Part shown: piece after piece, positions 12,526 to 24,178 of the stretch
Position numbering within the stretch: the stretch's first letter is position 1
Layout: each line of letters begins with the position of its first letter
Notes under the pieces: model-generated
What the model saw: only the letters and a program-made list of their open reading frames with translations
What the model was told of the DNA's origin: nothing
The model's database searches: none
Translations under genes and position numbers: made by a program
Assembly: GCA_021014325.1 (NCBI GenBank)
Contig: CM037471.1
Span: 19,984,818 to 20,048,817, forward strand
DNA length: 64,000 nucleotides
Origin: Plazaster borealis
Taxonomy: Eukaryota; Echinodermata; Asteroidea; Forcipulatida; Labidiasteridae
Reading direction: 5' to 3'

Positions 12526-12533
12526 TATAAATA
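12526..12533 (+). promoter_or_regulatory. TATA-like box upstream of first coding exon
   Basis: CTATAAATA fits a TATA box. An initiator-like CTACATT (A at 12564) follows 38 bp downstream, slightly further than the usual 28-33 bp. It lies about 450 bp before the ATG at 12982, a plausible leader length. A short upstream frame (ATG at about 12821, then TAG after seven codons) would sit in the leader. This is position and motif evidence only. Confidence 0.3.
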
Positions 12534-12981
12534 CCCTGGAATTCTAACCAGCATTGGATAACTACATTCAAACAATTTAGAGAAAACTATTTGAAGATAA
12601 AAAAAGCCCCGTAACTCCTGGCAGAAGATTTTTAAATTGAGTTTACTCAAGATTTGAAGTATTGACAAAAATTGGTAAACTGCTGTCAATTCACTTGAGA
12701 GTAATATTGGAAAGAGAAAAAAACACTAAACAATTCTCACAGCAAACTGAGACAGTTTTTAATTTTCAAGAAGACAAGTTGAAAAAAGGGAACAAGTGAG
12801 AGACAGTGATTGAGCCTTTTATGACATTTGATAGCTTCTGGTAGTCCCAGTTTGCGGAAACGGAACTGCGACTTGTTTTGAGTCGGAGCTTGCAGTTTGA
12901 ACACAGCTTCATAATTAATACAGAAAAGAAGACTGAAAAAAACCCAAACAACTAGCAACTAGTTCGGCTGGACTGACAGTT

Positions 12982-13168
12982 ATGTTGGCCTCAACAGCAT
13001 TGACGCAGCATATTAAAGGCCTGGCCATTGTACACTCTAGTGGGAAAGCCATCCCGGTCGCTATGGAATACTCCATACCGACATATATGCGTACAGGGGG
13101 GCCGGCAAGCGGAGCGAGTTCTAGCAGTGACGAGTACGGCCAGGACATGGATACATCCCTACCCAATG
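12982..13168 (+). CDS. First coding exon of an unidentified gene (possibly Abl/Arg-like N-terminus)
   Basis: The frame starts MLASTALTQHIKGLAIVHSS and ends SSSSDEYGQDMDTSLPN plus one base. An in-frame TGA at 12934-12936 precedes it, so 12982 is the first usable ATG. A second Met at 13063 (MEYSIPTYMRTGG) has a better start context (G at -3 and +4) and may be the true start. After 13168 comes GTAAGT, a near-ideal donor, leaving phase 1. The peptide is polar, with a serine run and an acidic patch, typical of a disordered N-terminus; no domain is visible. YGQDMDTSL resembles YGRDQDTSL near the N-terminus of the vertebrate ABL2 1A isoform as I remember it, and Abl first exons also end in phase 1. 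Existence of the exon is fairly likely; the family assignment is not established. Confidence 0.6.
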
Positions 13169-15700
13169 GTAAGTCACAGGTCTTCGCTTCACCCGTCTTC
13201 GTTTCACCCCACTAAAAAAAAAAGTTGCTAAATCTGAAAGGGCAACTTTTCAGCTGGTCAGCTGATTTCCGTGTCTTTGGTTTCTCAGCTGTGCCATTGA
13301 AAAATTGAAAATTGAAAAACACACTTTCCTCTGTTTGTCGACCGGAGCCATGGAAAATTGAAAAACCCAGTACAAAGTCTTGCTTTGCCTGGCACTTTCC
13401 TCTGACAACTAGTAGCGCGCCTGAATTGAAGCTGAAATGTTTCTTTGGTTTCAAGATTTTCTGCTATAATTTTGCGGAAAGAAAATCAGTTTTTAGTTTT
13501 TTACAAAGTTTGATAAATTAGTTGATAAACTGTTGGTCTTACTCGAGTACGTTAAGCGAAGCCTACATTCCAATAAAACCTTTGCTATCCATATTTGTTC
13601 ACATGGGACTTCTTCAACAACAGTCTTGTCAACATTATAGCAGTTAATTTCAATCGCTATTAAAGTTTAGAACATGTGTATACTTCAAGTGTGTTTTTTT
13701 TAATGGTAAAATTGATGACGCAAGGGTTAATTTTCTTGTTCAATTTTGGGCTACCCTACTGCATGCTGTGCCCAAAATTTGAAACAAAATTTGAAACGTG
13801 TCTTCGTAAATACCCTGGTAATCCAATCAGGTGAAGTTGTGCTAGAATAATCAATGCTTAATATGAAACTGGCCGATGGCACCTTGCACTTTTTTGTTCC
13901 CAGTGTAAATGTTGCTGTTTCTTCTGTAATAATTCTTTCTTGATTAATACGGCTTGCAACAGAAGGCAATGATTGTTACGGGATACACACATCTTCTTCA
14001 GCTTCGGCGTATGTTATTGAAACATGGATGGAGTGCTGGAGGAAATGAAACGAGAAAGGAACAAATTCCTTGGTTTTTTTTGTAATCCATTGGTGTCGGA
14101 TTGACATCAGATATACTAATAACTTTTTGTGTGTGTGTTCTTTCCTTAACCTGGTTTGATTATTGTTAAAACATCCATCCTATCAACTGGTGCACTTTTC
14201 TTGAAATTGGCCTCTGTGGACTCTGGGTTGAAATCCCAGTCAGACTTTAGCCCGATTAAGAACCTTTTTTTTTTCAAATCCAGGAAAATTTAAATATCTC
14301 CCCCCCCCCCATCTCAATTTATTCCTCGCCAACAGGAATATTTACTTCGGTGACAATCAAAACCAAACTTACAAATCTATCGATTTATTCATTTATTCTA
14401 TACACAAGTACAAAAAGGAAATAAGCTTTCTTTTTTTTACTTCCTGACACTTTTTTCTCCCTCTTCTTCTTCTTTCTGTTTCCTTATGACAACATTGATA
14501 TTTTCCAGTCTGGGGTATTTAGAAACAATATGGTTGCTCCATTATAAATGTCTAGACGTGCAGTTAAAATGTGAACAGTCAAATGACCTACATGTACTTC
14601 AAAAGCTCATACTGTATACAAGTTACAATCAATCCATTTTTGTAGTTTTTCTACGAGTGCTTGGATCCAGTCTTTTTTCAATAGATGTCCAATGTTTTCC
14701 CTGTAACCTTTTTATTCTTTTATTCTTGTATGTTAAGTGCATTTTTGTAGTTACTGTGTGAGCTGGTATCCATGGGAGATCAGTGATTTTTTGTTCTCAC
14801 CGAAAGGATTACCAAGGATAAACAAAAAATAAATCAAAAAAATAAATAAACGTATATCTTACAATATACCCCTGTACTAATTCCACCACCCCCCTCTCTG
14901 TACCATGTCACCCATATTTCCCCCTACACCTCTCCCCCCTCCCTTTATCCCTGTCATGAATTTCCTTCTCTACCACCAGTGAGTTATTTTCATAGCATGA
15001 CCTGCAGTACCCCCGGTGTTAAGATTCTGTACCCATTCCAGTGGTCTCCTCTAACACCCCCCCCCCCCCGAAAAACAGGCTTCCCTCCGTTTTCCCTCTC
15101 ACATAAAGGTGTATACGTATATATAAATCAGAAGCACTGAAAGGGATAAACAGTCTAGTGTTGTTGGCATATTACATTGTAGTATTATTTTTCTGTCGTT
15201 CTCCCGCTGCGCCTGGAACGTGCAGAGGGGGCAGTGCCAGCGGATTACTTCCACGCGATAGGCACTGAATAGCAATTGCCCTTTTTGTCAGGTCTCTCTG
15301 ATGGTTTTGGACAGAACTAGAATGCCATTGTGAAAGAGGGGGGCCCCACACAGGACCGGGGACAAAGGCGAGGTTTAAAAAACCCATGGTTTATCGTGTT
15401 ACATATAAACATGCTGGGCCCGTTGTGTGAACCTTGTACAATGTTAACTTCCATGTGGGGGTTTGTCTGCAATGCACTATTTCCTAAGGGTTGTGAACTG
15501 CTTCTAACAGTTCATGCACACATACTCGCATTCTTTCATTTTCTACCTCTCCGATTTTTGGCTTGAATTTCAGGACACTCTTCAAAGTTCTTTCTTCCCC
15601 CCCCCCCCAATTTTTTTCTTGAGTATTTCACTCGTGCAATTTGGACTCCTCGAGCCATAGTCACAGTCAACAAGATTTTGCCATTAATATCACACAGTTA
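13169..15700. other. Start of long intron, nothing firmly identified
   Basis: This follows the donor at 13169. It holds poly-C tracts (for example 14301-14310 and around 15060) and pyrimidine-rich stretches. A short segment near 13260-13390 (CATGGAAAATTGAAAAAC) has a loose match near 42920-43020, suggesting an old repeat. No coding signal was found. Confidence 0.4.
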
Positions 15701-16147
15701 AGTCTGCTAAGAGAATGTGTGACTTTCTCTTAAAAAAGTCTTTGCAAAGGATTGGCGTCTCCTCTTGAATAAGAAAATTCACAAAACTTATAAGCTGCTA
15801 CTATTCCTAATTTACAGTATTGTTAATTTTGTATGGGTAAATCTTTACCAAATGACATGGTTTGTGATTTGTGACACCAAAAGTCTGCTATGAGAATATG
15901 TGACTTTTAGAATAAAAGTCTAAGCAATTGGTTGGCCTCTACTCTTAAATAAAAATTGAACCAAACTTAAAAAACTGCTACTTCACTAATTTGCAGTAAT
16001 TGTTAATTTTGAATGTATCAAGTTATAAACCACAAGGGAAACAGACTGGGTAAATTTTAAAACTTATATAACAAATTCAATTTTGATATTGAGTAAATGT
16101 TTACCAAGTGACATGGTTTGGAGATAACCTGTGATTTGTGACACATC
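15701..16147. repeat. Diverged tandem duplication, period about 191 bp
   Basis: AGTCTGCTAAGAGAATGTGT at 15701 and AGTCTGCTATGAGAATATGT at 15892 begin two units. Both continue through GTGACTT, ATTGGCGTCTC / GTTGGCCTCTA, CTGCTACT, GTTAATTTTG and ACCAA(A/G)TGACATGGTTT. The second unit carries an extra segment before its last block. Confidence 0.7.
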
Positions 16148-16539
16148 CTGTGAATAGTTAAGTTAAGATGGTTAATTTTTTTTTACAATTCTGTAACCAC
16201 AAGTGAGACATTTCACAGTTTTAGTTTGAAGAAATCTCTTACCAGATAACACAGCTAGGCCTTGGTGATTCTATTGTATGATCAGGTTACTTCAGTATCA
16301 ATAGGTTTGTCGAGATATCGTTTTTTCCCGGGTTTTTTCTTTCTTTACCTTCTTCTCCTCTTAGTCATCCTTCAAAAATAATTTCCAGTTCTTGGATTAT
16401 TTCACTTCAGATGTTCCACAAAATGATTAGACACCCAAAACAAAAACAAAAACTGTGGATGGACAGCGATAAATTAAATCTGCAGCACCGTAATAATATA
16501 AGTTCTGCTTGTTTGCTCCAGAAATTCATCCGTGAATTT

Positions 16540-16588
16540 TTTTTTTTATATATATATATTTTTTCTCTCTCTCTCTCTCTCTCTTTCC
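16540..16588. repeat. (TA)n and (CT)n microsatellite
   Basis: A poly-T/TATATA tract is followed by about eleven CT dinucleotides. A GC-rich segment ending in a strong donor-like GTAAGT lies just downstream. Confidence 0.85.
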
Positions 16589-18068
16589 TGTGCGGGGTCG
16601 GTCGGGGCTGACTCGCTACCCGGTGATCTCCTGGGAGAGTAAGTAATAATATTATCGTCCTATGACATCAATGTTGTTGGGGAACGGTTGCTTCTTGAAT
16701 ACCGGCGCTCTTGATCGGCATCATGTTATGATGAAAGCATCAAGCAAGCGTTTGGGAGAGTCTCGGACCATTATTGAACCGAATGCAACGCGCCTCAGCA
16801 CTCTCCACCAAATACCGCACTGATTTAATAACCGCAATTGAATTAATGAACTGTTTTTCTCCTCCAAACAGGACTTCATTCAACACCCCCCCCCCTTTTG
16901 CTTTCACAACCTCGGTAGATTGTGAACTATTTCATCAGTAAATAAATCACAAGACTTGATTAATGCTGATGAGTGTTCATTCTTAAATTCTCTTCATTAA
17001 TTGTACACCTGTTATGGTTTTTTGCTAATCTATGGTAATTTATCTAAATTCAAATGATTGAATGCTTTACTTTTTTTTAACAAGAAAGTCTCCCCCCTTT
17101 CTAGGTGAATATATCCCACTCGTTTTATAAAATGTTCATTATTATTACAGTGAATCAGAAAGCGAAGAATTTAATGTTATAATCTAACAAAAATACTTTT
17201 GTTTATTATTTCTCAGTGGTTTATAGGCCTAGTGGTTTATTGATGTTTATTGTTCTAGTCAGCCGTGAAGCTGAATTGTAACAATATTCCAATTTTAAAC
17301 AAATGTTTGAAAATTACAGTTACAAGAAACAAACATCTGGTTTCACATTAAAATTAACATTAAGAAATTCAAGCAATGTTTTGGTCAATACAAATAAATA
17401 TATATATAAAATGGGGAGAACATTATAGTGTGAAGAAAGGGGGGAGGAAGAGGAAAGTTTGAATGTTATACATTTAGCAGGGTTCTCCCCAGGTTTTTTC
17501 AAAACTGGGGGGCATTCTGGGCCAAATTGTGAGATGTTTGGCCGAAGCATGCTGAATTGAAACAAGGTCCTCAGAATGTTTTCTATACTTGGTGTTTTTC
17601 TTGGTTTTCAAAGTCATGCTGTGCAATTTTTAGCATTCTATATGGTTTTCTTTTCATGTCTTTTGTAAAACTACTGTTTTGTTGCATATCTGATGAAATT
17701 CTTGCGTATCGGCACGCAATTCTTGCGTATCGGCTCGATACGCTAGCTTGTGCATGGGGAGAACTCTGTTTAGTCTGTTATAACATTTGAATGTTATACA
17801 TTTAGTCATCCATCCATCCACTCTGTCAGACTTTCTTTCCTAAGCTGTTCTGGTCCTGGTCTTCCCTGCAATCTTCACTACATTGTCCCTCCATCTTTCC
17901 TTCGGTCTGCCTCGTCTGGGTTGTCATTCTGTGGTTCTTATTGTCCATCTGTTGTCCGTTGTGCTTGCTACTTGTCCTGCCCCTTTGCTGTTTCATTTTG
18001 TTGACAAATTTTGTGATGTTGGTTTCTTTCGTTTTTGTCTTTGATCGTTTGGTTAGGTATTCAGTCTC

Positions 18069-18422
18069 TTAAAGGTATCGTACACGTTTGGTAATGACTC
18101 AAAACAAACATTAGCATAAAAACTTACTGGGTAACATTGTAGAACATTGTAGGAAACTACTCCCTCTGAAGTAATGTAGTTTTTGAGAAAGAGGTAATTT
18201 CTCACTAAAATAATAAAAAACTTCTTGCGAGAAGTTTTTATTCCTATCTGAAAGCACACAAATTTGTACAACAAGGGTGTTTTTTCTTTCATCATTTTCT
18301 TGCAATTTTGATGACCAATTGAGCCCAAATGTTCACAGGCTTGTTACTTTATGCATATGTTGGGATACACCAAGTGAGAACACTGGTCTTTGACAATTTC
18401 CAAACGTGTTCAGTGCCTTTAA
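18069..18422 (-). mobile_element. TTAA-flanked element, family B
   Basis: The element begins TTAAAGGTATCGTACACG and ends CAAACGTGTTCAGTGCCTTTAA. The first arm has AAACTTACTGGGTAAC; the centre is CTTCTTGCGAGAAGTTTT; the last arm has CAATTGAGCCCAAATGTTCACA and GGGATACACCAAGTGAGA. It matches 43368-43744 in the opposite orientation. It has no coding capacity. Confidence 0.75.
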
Positions 18423-18751
18423 GTATAATCCCTAGCATTAAATTTGTCCATTGGTCTCCTACTTAGTTATTGACCATGTCTGACATCCATAAGATATTGA
18501 TGGAGATATGCATTTATCAAACATTTTTTTTCCTTAGCAATACCAGTGTTTTTTTTGTTGCGTAAGATATTTTTGTACCTTCCGAAAACACCTCATCTTG
18601 CCTTTATTCTGTTTCGCACTTTCTCAGTCGTCGTATCTCGCATCTTTATAGTTACTTGTATTCACCATTCCTATTGCTTCATTGTCAATTTCGACAGTTG
18701 CTTGGGAAGAGATATTGGTCATGAATTATGTCTTTTGAATGTTGTATCAGG

Positions 18752-18832
18752 ATTAATATTAATAATAGTACAAATTTGTAAAGCGCCCTCTGACCAAGGC
18801 GCTGGAAAAAGAAAAAGAAAAGAAGAAAAATG
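18752..18832. repeat. AGCGCCNTNTGACCAAGGCGC short repeat
   Basis: An ATTAATATTAATAATAG leader is followed by TTTGTAAAGCGCCCTCTGAC and CAAGGCGCT, then a purine run. A related unit, TTTATAGAGCGCATTATGCA with CCTCAGAGCGCTTCACA, sits inside the element at 51990. Sequences of this type are, from memory, widespread in marine invertebrates. Confidence 0.45.
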
Positions 18833-19340
18833 ACATCACAAAATGCTTAAAATACAAAGTTTACAAAGTACATGTATAGGGCACAATGAGGAGAGATTTA
18901 CATGCACTAAACAAATTAATTGATTATTATATACATATTTTTTTAAAGACTGTTTATTTTCCGTCCTGTCACGTATCTTTAAGTTTATTTGAAGATGAAT
19001 AATGGCAGTTGATTCTTCTGCAAGAAATTCTATAGCGCAGGGGAGGACCACGCAAAAATATCGCAACAATTGAGAAACGATGAAAGAAAATAGTGTGAAA
19101 GAAAAACAATTGCATCCCATTTCACAAGTGGAGAGGAAGAAGAAAACAAATAAATTTTTGGAAACAAGTAGATACACTCCAGTGTCTATTGGGAATCAAG
19201 CTCCTTTGTGAATAGAAATTTAATCCAAAGGATATTCTGCGTTTTGTAAAAGCGTATGCACTCCCAAGTTGTGAGAACATGTCCGAAAAAAGGGGTTCTC
19301 GTATTACTGAGCATTTTGCTTCCAAACAGGACAGAATTTT

Positions 19341-19359
19341 CCCCCCCCCCCCCCCCCCC
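19341..19359. repeat. Poly-C tract
   Basis: Nineteen consecutive C, the longest of several C tracts in this window. Confidence 0.95.
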
Positions 19360-19809
19360 GGACCACAGCCTGTTACAAATACAGCAATACAAGAATGGAG
19401 TCTGGTAATGTTTTGGTTCCCGATGCCTTCTCATAACATTATTAGCAGGTGTTATGGCTGTAATTTATGCCTAAGAGACAGTTGGTGAATGGAACGTTAT
19501 GCCGTGATGGTGACTTTACACCGCAGCACATTCAGAACAGGATGCTGGGTGCCCCTTGCAGGTGATCAGAACTTTGAAGAGGGCCCTCATATTTCCAAGT
19601 TGTTTTTTTTCCACCTTCGTTTTTTTTTGTTGGTGAATGTCTTGACTTCTGGAGAAATTGATCAGTTCCTTATTAAATGCCGGGGTTTTTCATTACCAAC
19701 AATACCTATGGCAGGGTTTAGTGTTGCAATCAACTGTAATCTGCTATACAAAAATTAATGGCGCCCCCGAACAAAGATAATGACTAAAATAGGGAGACCG
19801 CCAACATAG

Positions 19810-19883
19810 GGTTAGATAGCTAAGTTGGTAAAGAGTGGCAGCACGTTAATCCGGAGGTCGCAGTTTCAAGTCCAGCTCTAGTC
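19810..19883 (+). pseudogene. tRNA-Asn(GTT)-like relic or tRNA-derived SINE head
   Basis: The 74-nt segment folds in tRNA register. The 7-bp acceptor stem pairs GGTTAGA with TCTAGTC (two G-U pairs). Box A is TAGCTAAGTTGG (19817-19828). The D stem has three of four pairs, the variable loop is AGGTC, and box B is GTTTCAAGTCC. The anticodon position reads GTT, but position 33 is C instead of the invariant T, and three of five anticodon-stem pairs and two of five T-stem pairs are broken. A run of 18 T starts at 19886, which would end Pol III transcription. It is best read as a decayed tRNA gene or the head of a SINE rather than a functional tRNA. Confidence 0.55.
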
Positions 19884-20573
19884 AATTTTTTTTTTTTTTT
19901 TTTAAATAAAAATTAGCACAGAGCTTCCAGAGAATAAACTGGTCAATATAAATTCTGCTTACAAGAGAAGAGAGGAGTAAGTATTTAGAGCAGTTTGACA
20001 ACAGTGTGAATTTCTACATCCCATACAAAATTTACTCATCAAGTTCATCTGTGAAAGTTTCATTAAGAGTTTGTCTAGTTCAATAAAATAAAATAAAATA
20101 TTTTTGTTTTGTTTTTCAGTATGCATGTAAAAGTAGTTTTAACAGCAATGATTTTAAGAATTGTTAGTTCTGATTTTTAACTGGGAAATTCAGATTGGAG
20201 TTCTAAATAGTTATTTTTTATAGGCTTGAGAAAGATATAAGCTTTCTTTTAAGGTATTGCACACACAAAACAACTGCCAATGATAATTGGTAGCAAATTA
20301 AAGACTACAAATGAAATAATGTCAGAGTCAACTATGTACAAATAATATTGCATGCTTTTTATGTGTTTTTCATTTTGAAACATCATCATCTGTCAAACAA
20401 AATTCGGAGAAAAAATTCTTTAAGCAAATATATTTCGCCGCAAATCGGGATGCGCGACTAAAAGTTGATAAAAAATAAGCACTTTTTTTTTTTTATGTCT
20501 TTTTTTTTTTACTGTACGTATGCGATCTGAAGAGAGTGAACGATTGTACTTGTCACTCTTCACTTAAAGGAAG

Positions 20574-21616
20574 GGTGTACTTTTGGTAATTACTCCACAA
20601 GTTAATGACCATAAAAACTTACTTGGTAAAGAGCACTGGAGAGCTGTTGGTATTATGAAACATTGGTTAAAACGACCCCCTTTGAAGTAATGCAGTTATA
20701 GAGAAAAGGTAATGTTTCACACAAACATTTGAATCTGAGAAAGGCTTCTCTCAGGCATTTGAAAGCACAAAATTCTATGCAACAAGGGTGTCTTTTTCTT
20801 TCATTATTTTCTTGCAACTCCGATGACCAATAGACTGTGCAAGTCTCGCGCGTATCGGAACGAGAAAACACGTCAAACGAAGAACTTTGTTTTTTCTAAA
20901 AATCAAATCTTTGTTTTAAATTATATCTAATGACAAACTCTGAACAACAAAACTACTCATTACATTTTTATATAATCAGTTTTAGTTTTTATAATAAATA
21001 CACAAATAATGTGTTAATTATTATTGAAACAAAATTAAAACTCTGGGACAAGGATGCTTGTTTGATCTTAACTTTTTAGAAACCACTTACGTGGATTCGC
21101 GAAGGTCACACGGACGTAAAATTAACGCTTGACGCAGATTTAAGAGGACGCTGACGCCTCAACAACAATAGACTGCTATGAAAAGGCTTCCCGTTGCAAT
21201 TACAGCATCTGGCGATTATCATCGCGCATCCAAAACAAGCGTTTACATAAGTTTTGTGATCGGAGGTGAGCACAAAATTCTTAGTTTTTTGCAGCAACCG
21301 GAAGCTGAGGTCAAGTTTAATTATCAGGTTTTCTTTGTTATATTGTTGAATTGATTTTACTTTCATATTTTTTGTAACTAAGTATTACATTCCCAACAAT
21401 ATATTTACTTTTCATGGTCATTAACCACGTTAAACTAAAATAATTGACAAAACAAAATCTTGCCCACGTAAATCTCCATATGGTTGGGACCACAATGGTC
21501 CCGGAAATTCAAATATGCGCGAGACTTCCACAGTCTATTGAGCCCAAATTTTGTTGGGTTACACCAAGTGAGGATACATGTCTTTGACAATTACCAAAAG
21601 CATACCCTGCCTTTAA
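20574..21616 (-). mobile_element. TTAA-flanked element, split by a nested transposon
   Basis: The left part (20574-20831) starts TTAAAGGAAGGGTGTAC and carries the ACTTACTTGGTAAAGAGCAC arm, a TCTGAGAAAGGCTTCTCTCA centre and the CAACAAGGGTGTCTTTTTC segment. The remainder (21537-21616) resumes at ATTGAGCCCAAATTTTG and ends CCTGCCTTTAA. Joining the two across 20832-21536 restores the GATGACCAATTGAGCCCAAA seen in the 18069 copy. It is a family B relative interrupted by a later insertion. Confidence 0.75.
20832..21536. mobile_element. 705-bp nested DNA transposon with 24-bp terminal inverted repeats
   Basis: The left end AGACTGTGCAAGTCTCGCGC and right end GCGCGAGACTTCCACAGTCT are inverted repeats, identical at 22 of 24 positions when extended by GTAT/ATAT. 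The insertion interrupts the host element within GACCAATTGAG, and AT is present on both sides, so the target duplication is AT. The interior is AT-rich, with a CpG-bearing segment near 21090-21250; an 86-codon minus-strand frame there has no recognisable transposase motif. It is a non-autonomous element of unassigned superfamily, younger than its host. Confidence 0.8.
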
Positions 21617-21854
21617 AGCTCAATGTACGTGTACATGTAGATCATTGTGTATACAGAAATCAAATACCTGAGATTCAACGAGGGACTTAAACATCAAACA
21701 GACAATTTCACTTCGTAATAGGGATAAAAAAAAAGTGGGTAATGACGTCAGTTTATTCATTAAAACCTTACTGTGACGTTTGTTGTCCACAAAATGATTA
21801 GGGTGAATAAAGCAAGTATCAGGGGCAAATGTCATGACTCTTCTTACTGTACGA

Positions 21855-22053
21855 GAGAAATCAACGCTTATGGAAGCAGAAAAATCCACGCTTAGCGCAA
21901 GTGACTTTCACAGGGTTAGCAAGGAACTTTTGCTCATGCGGGCGCATACTTCACATACTAAGCAGTATTCGCTTAATACACAGCTAGCGCAGAAATTTGG
22001 CACGTAACATGTAAGCGGAGAATTGCGACAGTAAACAGAGCCAAAGACTTTGG
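21855..22053. repeat. Diverged copy of the 1704-1968 element
   Basis: Shared words include CACAGGGTTAGCAAGGAAC, CAGCTAGCGCAGAAATTTGG and AAGCGGAGAAT. The GGGCCC left terminus is lost; the right end keeps TTTGGCCC. Confidence 0.5.
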
Positions 22054-22194
22054 CCCTGATCAGTATTGGTGATTTTTGTTTGCATTTTTCTGTAACAGGG
22101 TATACTCTTAAGGTTTTGGGGCTTTTATCTCATAACTTTGATGCATTTTCCCTGTGAGAATATTCACTAGAAGAATAAGGCAGAAATAGTAATG

Positions 22195-22650
22195 TTAAAG
22201 CTAGGGTTATACTTTGGTAATGACCCTGAAAAAAAAATGGTGAAGTTTCTATCCAAAAGCTTACTTGTTATAAAGATGGTTATGGTACTAAGCATCCTGT
22301 GAAATTATTTCTTCTGAAATGCCCCCCCCCCCCTCCCCCCATTGATTTGAAATCAATAAAAACATTTGAATCTGAAAAACGATCCATGCATGAATCGGTT
22401 CTCAGATTTATGAGGGTTGGTGTTCGTTTGCGAATGCTGCGGCCAGAGATGTGGTTGGTAGCTGTCACCTCGCTAAACGTGGATGGTTTCAATGTTCCTG
22501 TGAAAATATTGTGAATGTTTTTGCTGTTTTCTCAACAAGTAGACACTGTATTCAGCTGAAACTTTCACATGTGACTTTTATTGTCTCTTTCTTGAAAATG
22601 TTGCCAATAAAGATGCATTACGTTGACAAAAACCAAAACCCTACCTTAAA
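22195..22650 (+). mobile_element. TTAA-flanked element, family D, near full length
   Basis: It begins TTAAAGCTAGGGTTATAC and ends AAAACCCTACCTTAAA. A CCCCCCCC tract (22322-22340) lies in the first arm. The centre is an imperfect palindrome around GATCCATGCATGAATC. The second arm has GCTGCGGCCAGAGATG, GTCACCTCGCTAAACGTGGA and GTAGACACTGTATTCAGCTG. The same arms occur at 37681-38036 and, reversed, at 51990-52648. Confidence 0.75.
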
Positions 22651-23343
22651 CAAGGAAATTATCAAAGTGTCAGTGCGAACTGAACATTCCTGCTTAGAGA
22701 TACGGTGAACTTGGTACTGTGCAGATATTTCTCACCAAAGTGTTAACGTTTCTTATTCTGAAGCCAAGCTGTTCAAATGCCTCTTTAAAAATGATTTATC
22801 CAGCAACAGTTTTCATGAAGTGCATGTATTTCACTTTTGCTACAAGCTTTTTGTTTGTTGGCTTATCTATGTGCTGTAGGTGTTAATGTATGTAACGCAT
22901 GTAGACACACATCCTGGTGAGAGAGGTATGGTAGGGCATTGTACCACTTAGAAAAAGGTTAGCGAGACATATATTAGCACTAGGGGCTAAATTTGAGCCA
23001 AATATCCGATATTTTCTTGGACATTCATCATGGTGATACAGGGAACGTATCCAGCAATTTTTGCATAGCAAAGTATTTAGACTGAACATGTTTTGTGCAC
23101 ACTGAATGCTAATATATTGAGTAGCAAATGATGTTTTTAACAGTAGCAGCTGAAACATTTGCGTAGCATTTTGCTATGATGTCACAACAAAATTGTTTCT
23201 AATTCAGTCAAGGTTTTTTTACACTTTGTTATTTTGTTATTTGATTTTTACAATCTAGCATGTATGGTTTTTTTTTACTGGAATGTGTCTTTATATAGAG
23301 CAAGTTCAATCAAAATATGTTTGTCAACCATAATTTGACTTAA

Positions 23344-23474
23344 CCCCAGTTCATACTTCCGGCAAATGTGAATGCGAAGCGAATTTGACGTCGCTAATTC
23401 GCAACAAACAATTTGCAAGAGTTGTGACGTCGTATTCGCTTCGCATTCGCATTCGCAGGAAGTATGAACCGGGC
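23344..23474. mobile_element. 131-bp foldback MITE
   Basis: The left arm GTTCATACTTCCGGCAAATG and right arm ATTCGCAGGAAGTATGAAC fold back almost along their whole length (GCGAATGCGAAGCGAAT motifs), with GACGTC on both sides of the loop. TTGACT flanks both ends, a likely target duplication. It is non-autonomous and has no coding sequence. Confidence 0.75.
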
Positions 23475-24162
23475 TTGACTCTGATCGAATGCATGTTAGT
23501 AATGGTTGGACTAGTCTAGTTGATGATTAGCAACCGGCCTATTGAGGTCGGTTGCATCACTGGTTACCAATAGCCATTTGTTAAATAGCACAGTGCAGAG
23601 AGGACCAGTTGTCGGAAAAATGATAATGTTGCTCAGACTTATTATTATTACAAAAATCATGCGGGAGTGATTTGACCAACTTCTGCAACGACATTACTCA
23701 CTTAATTTATTTATTTTTAATAAAAAAGCTTGCAATGAATTTATGTGTGCTTTTTGTCCCACATCGTCTGAGGCACTCGTGATTTCCCACTTGTGAGATA
23801 TGCGGTACTGAGCAAATATCGTTTGTGTCGCTTTTACATATGAACTCGTTCAAAAACGTAAATAAACTGGCCACCGCCACTTTCTCATGGTCACGTTGAC
23901 AATTATTGTCTAGAGTTCTTCGCACTTCCACTTCAATTTGCATGTGCTATGTACATGTGCGTCATGAACCAACCACTACACGTAGTTAACAATTGGTCCT
24001 TGATTGAAATTGTAATAGCTGCTCATTTATTTTTCTCAATTCTCAACGAAAATCACACTGTGGTTTTCGCAAATGTTTCTCCAAACCTCAAAATGTTTTC
24101 CAGGTCATAAAAAGGTTTAAACTGATTAAACTGATTTTTGTTGATATTTTTTACTTTTTAAC

Positions 24163-24178
24163 CCCCCCCCCCCCCCCT
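24163..24178. repeat. Poly-C tract
   Basis: About sixteen consecutive C, followed by TCTTTACAAATTAAC. Confidence 0.9.

Noticed and set aside
19468..19560. Possible exon reading MPKRQLVNGTLCRDGDFTPQ before a CAG|GTGATC donor
   Set aside because: Two overlapping frames look equally coding, an in-frame stop lies just upstream, and the start context is weak. Not enough to choose.
21106..21366. 86-codon frame inside the nested 705-bp transposon as a possible transposase remnant
   Set aside because: Too short, with no catalytic motif or helix-turn-helix pattern visible. More likely filler of a non-autonomous element.
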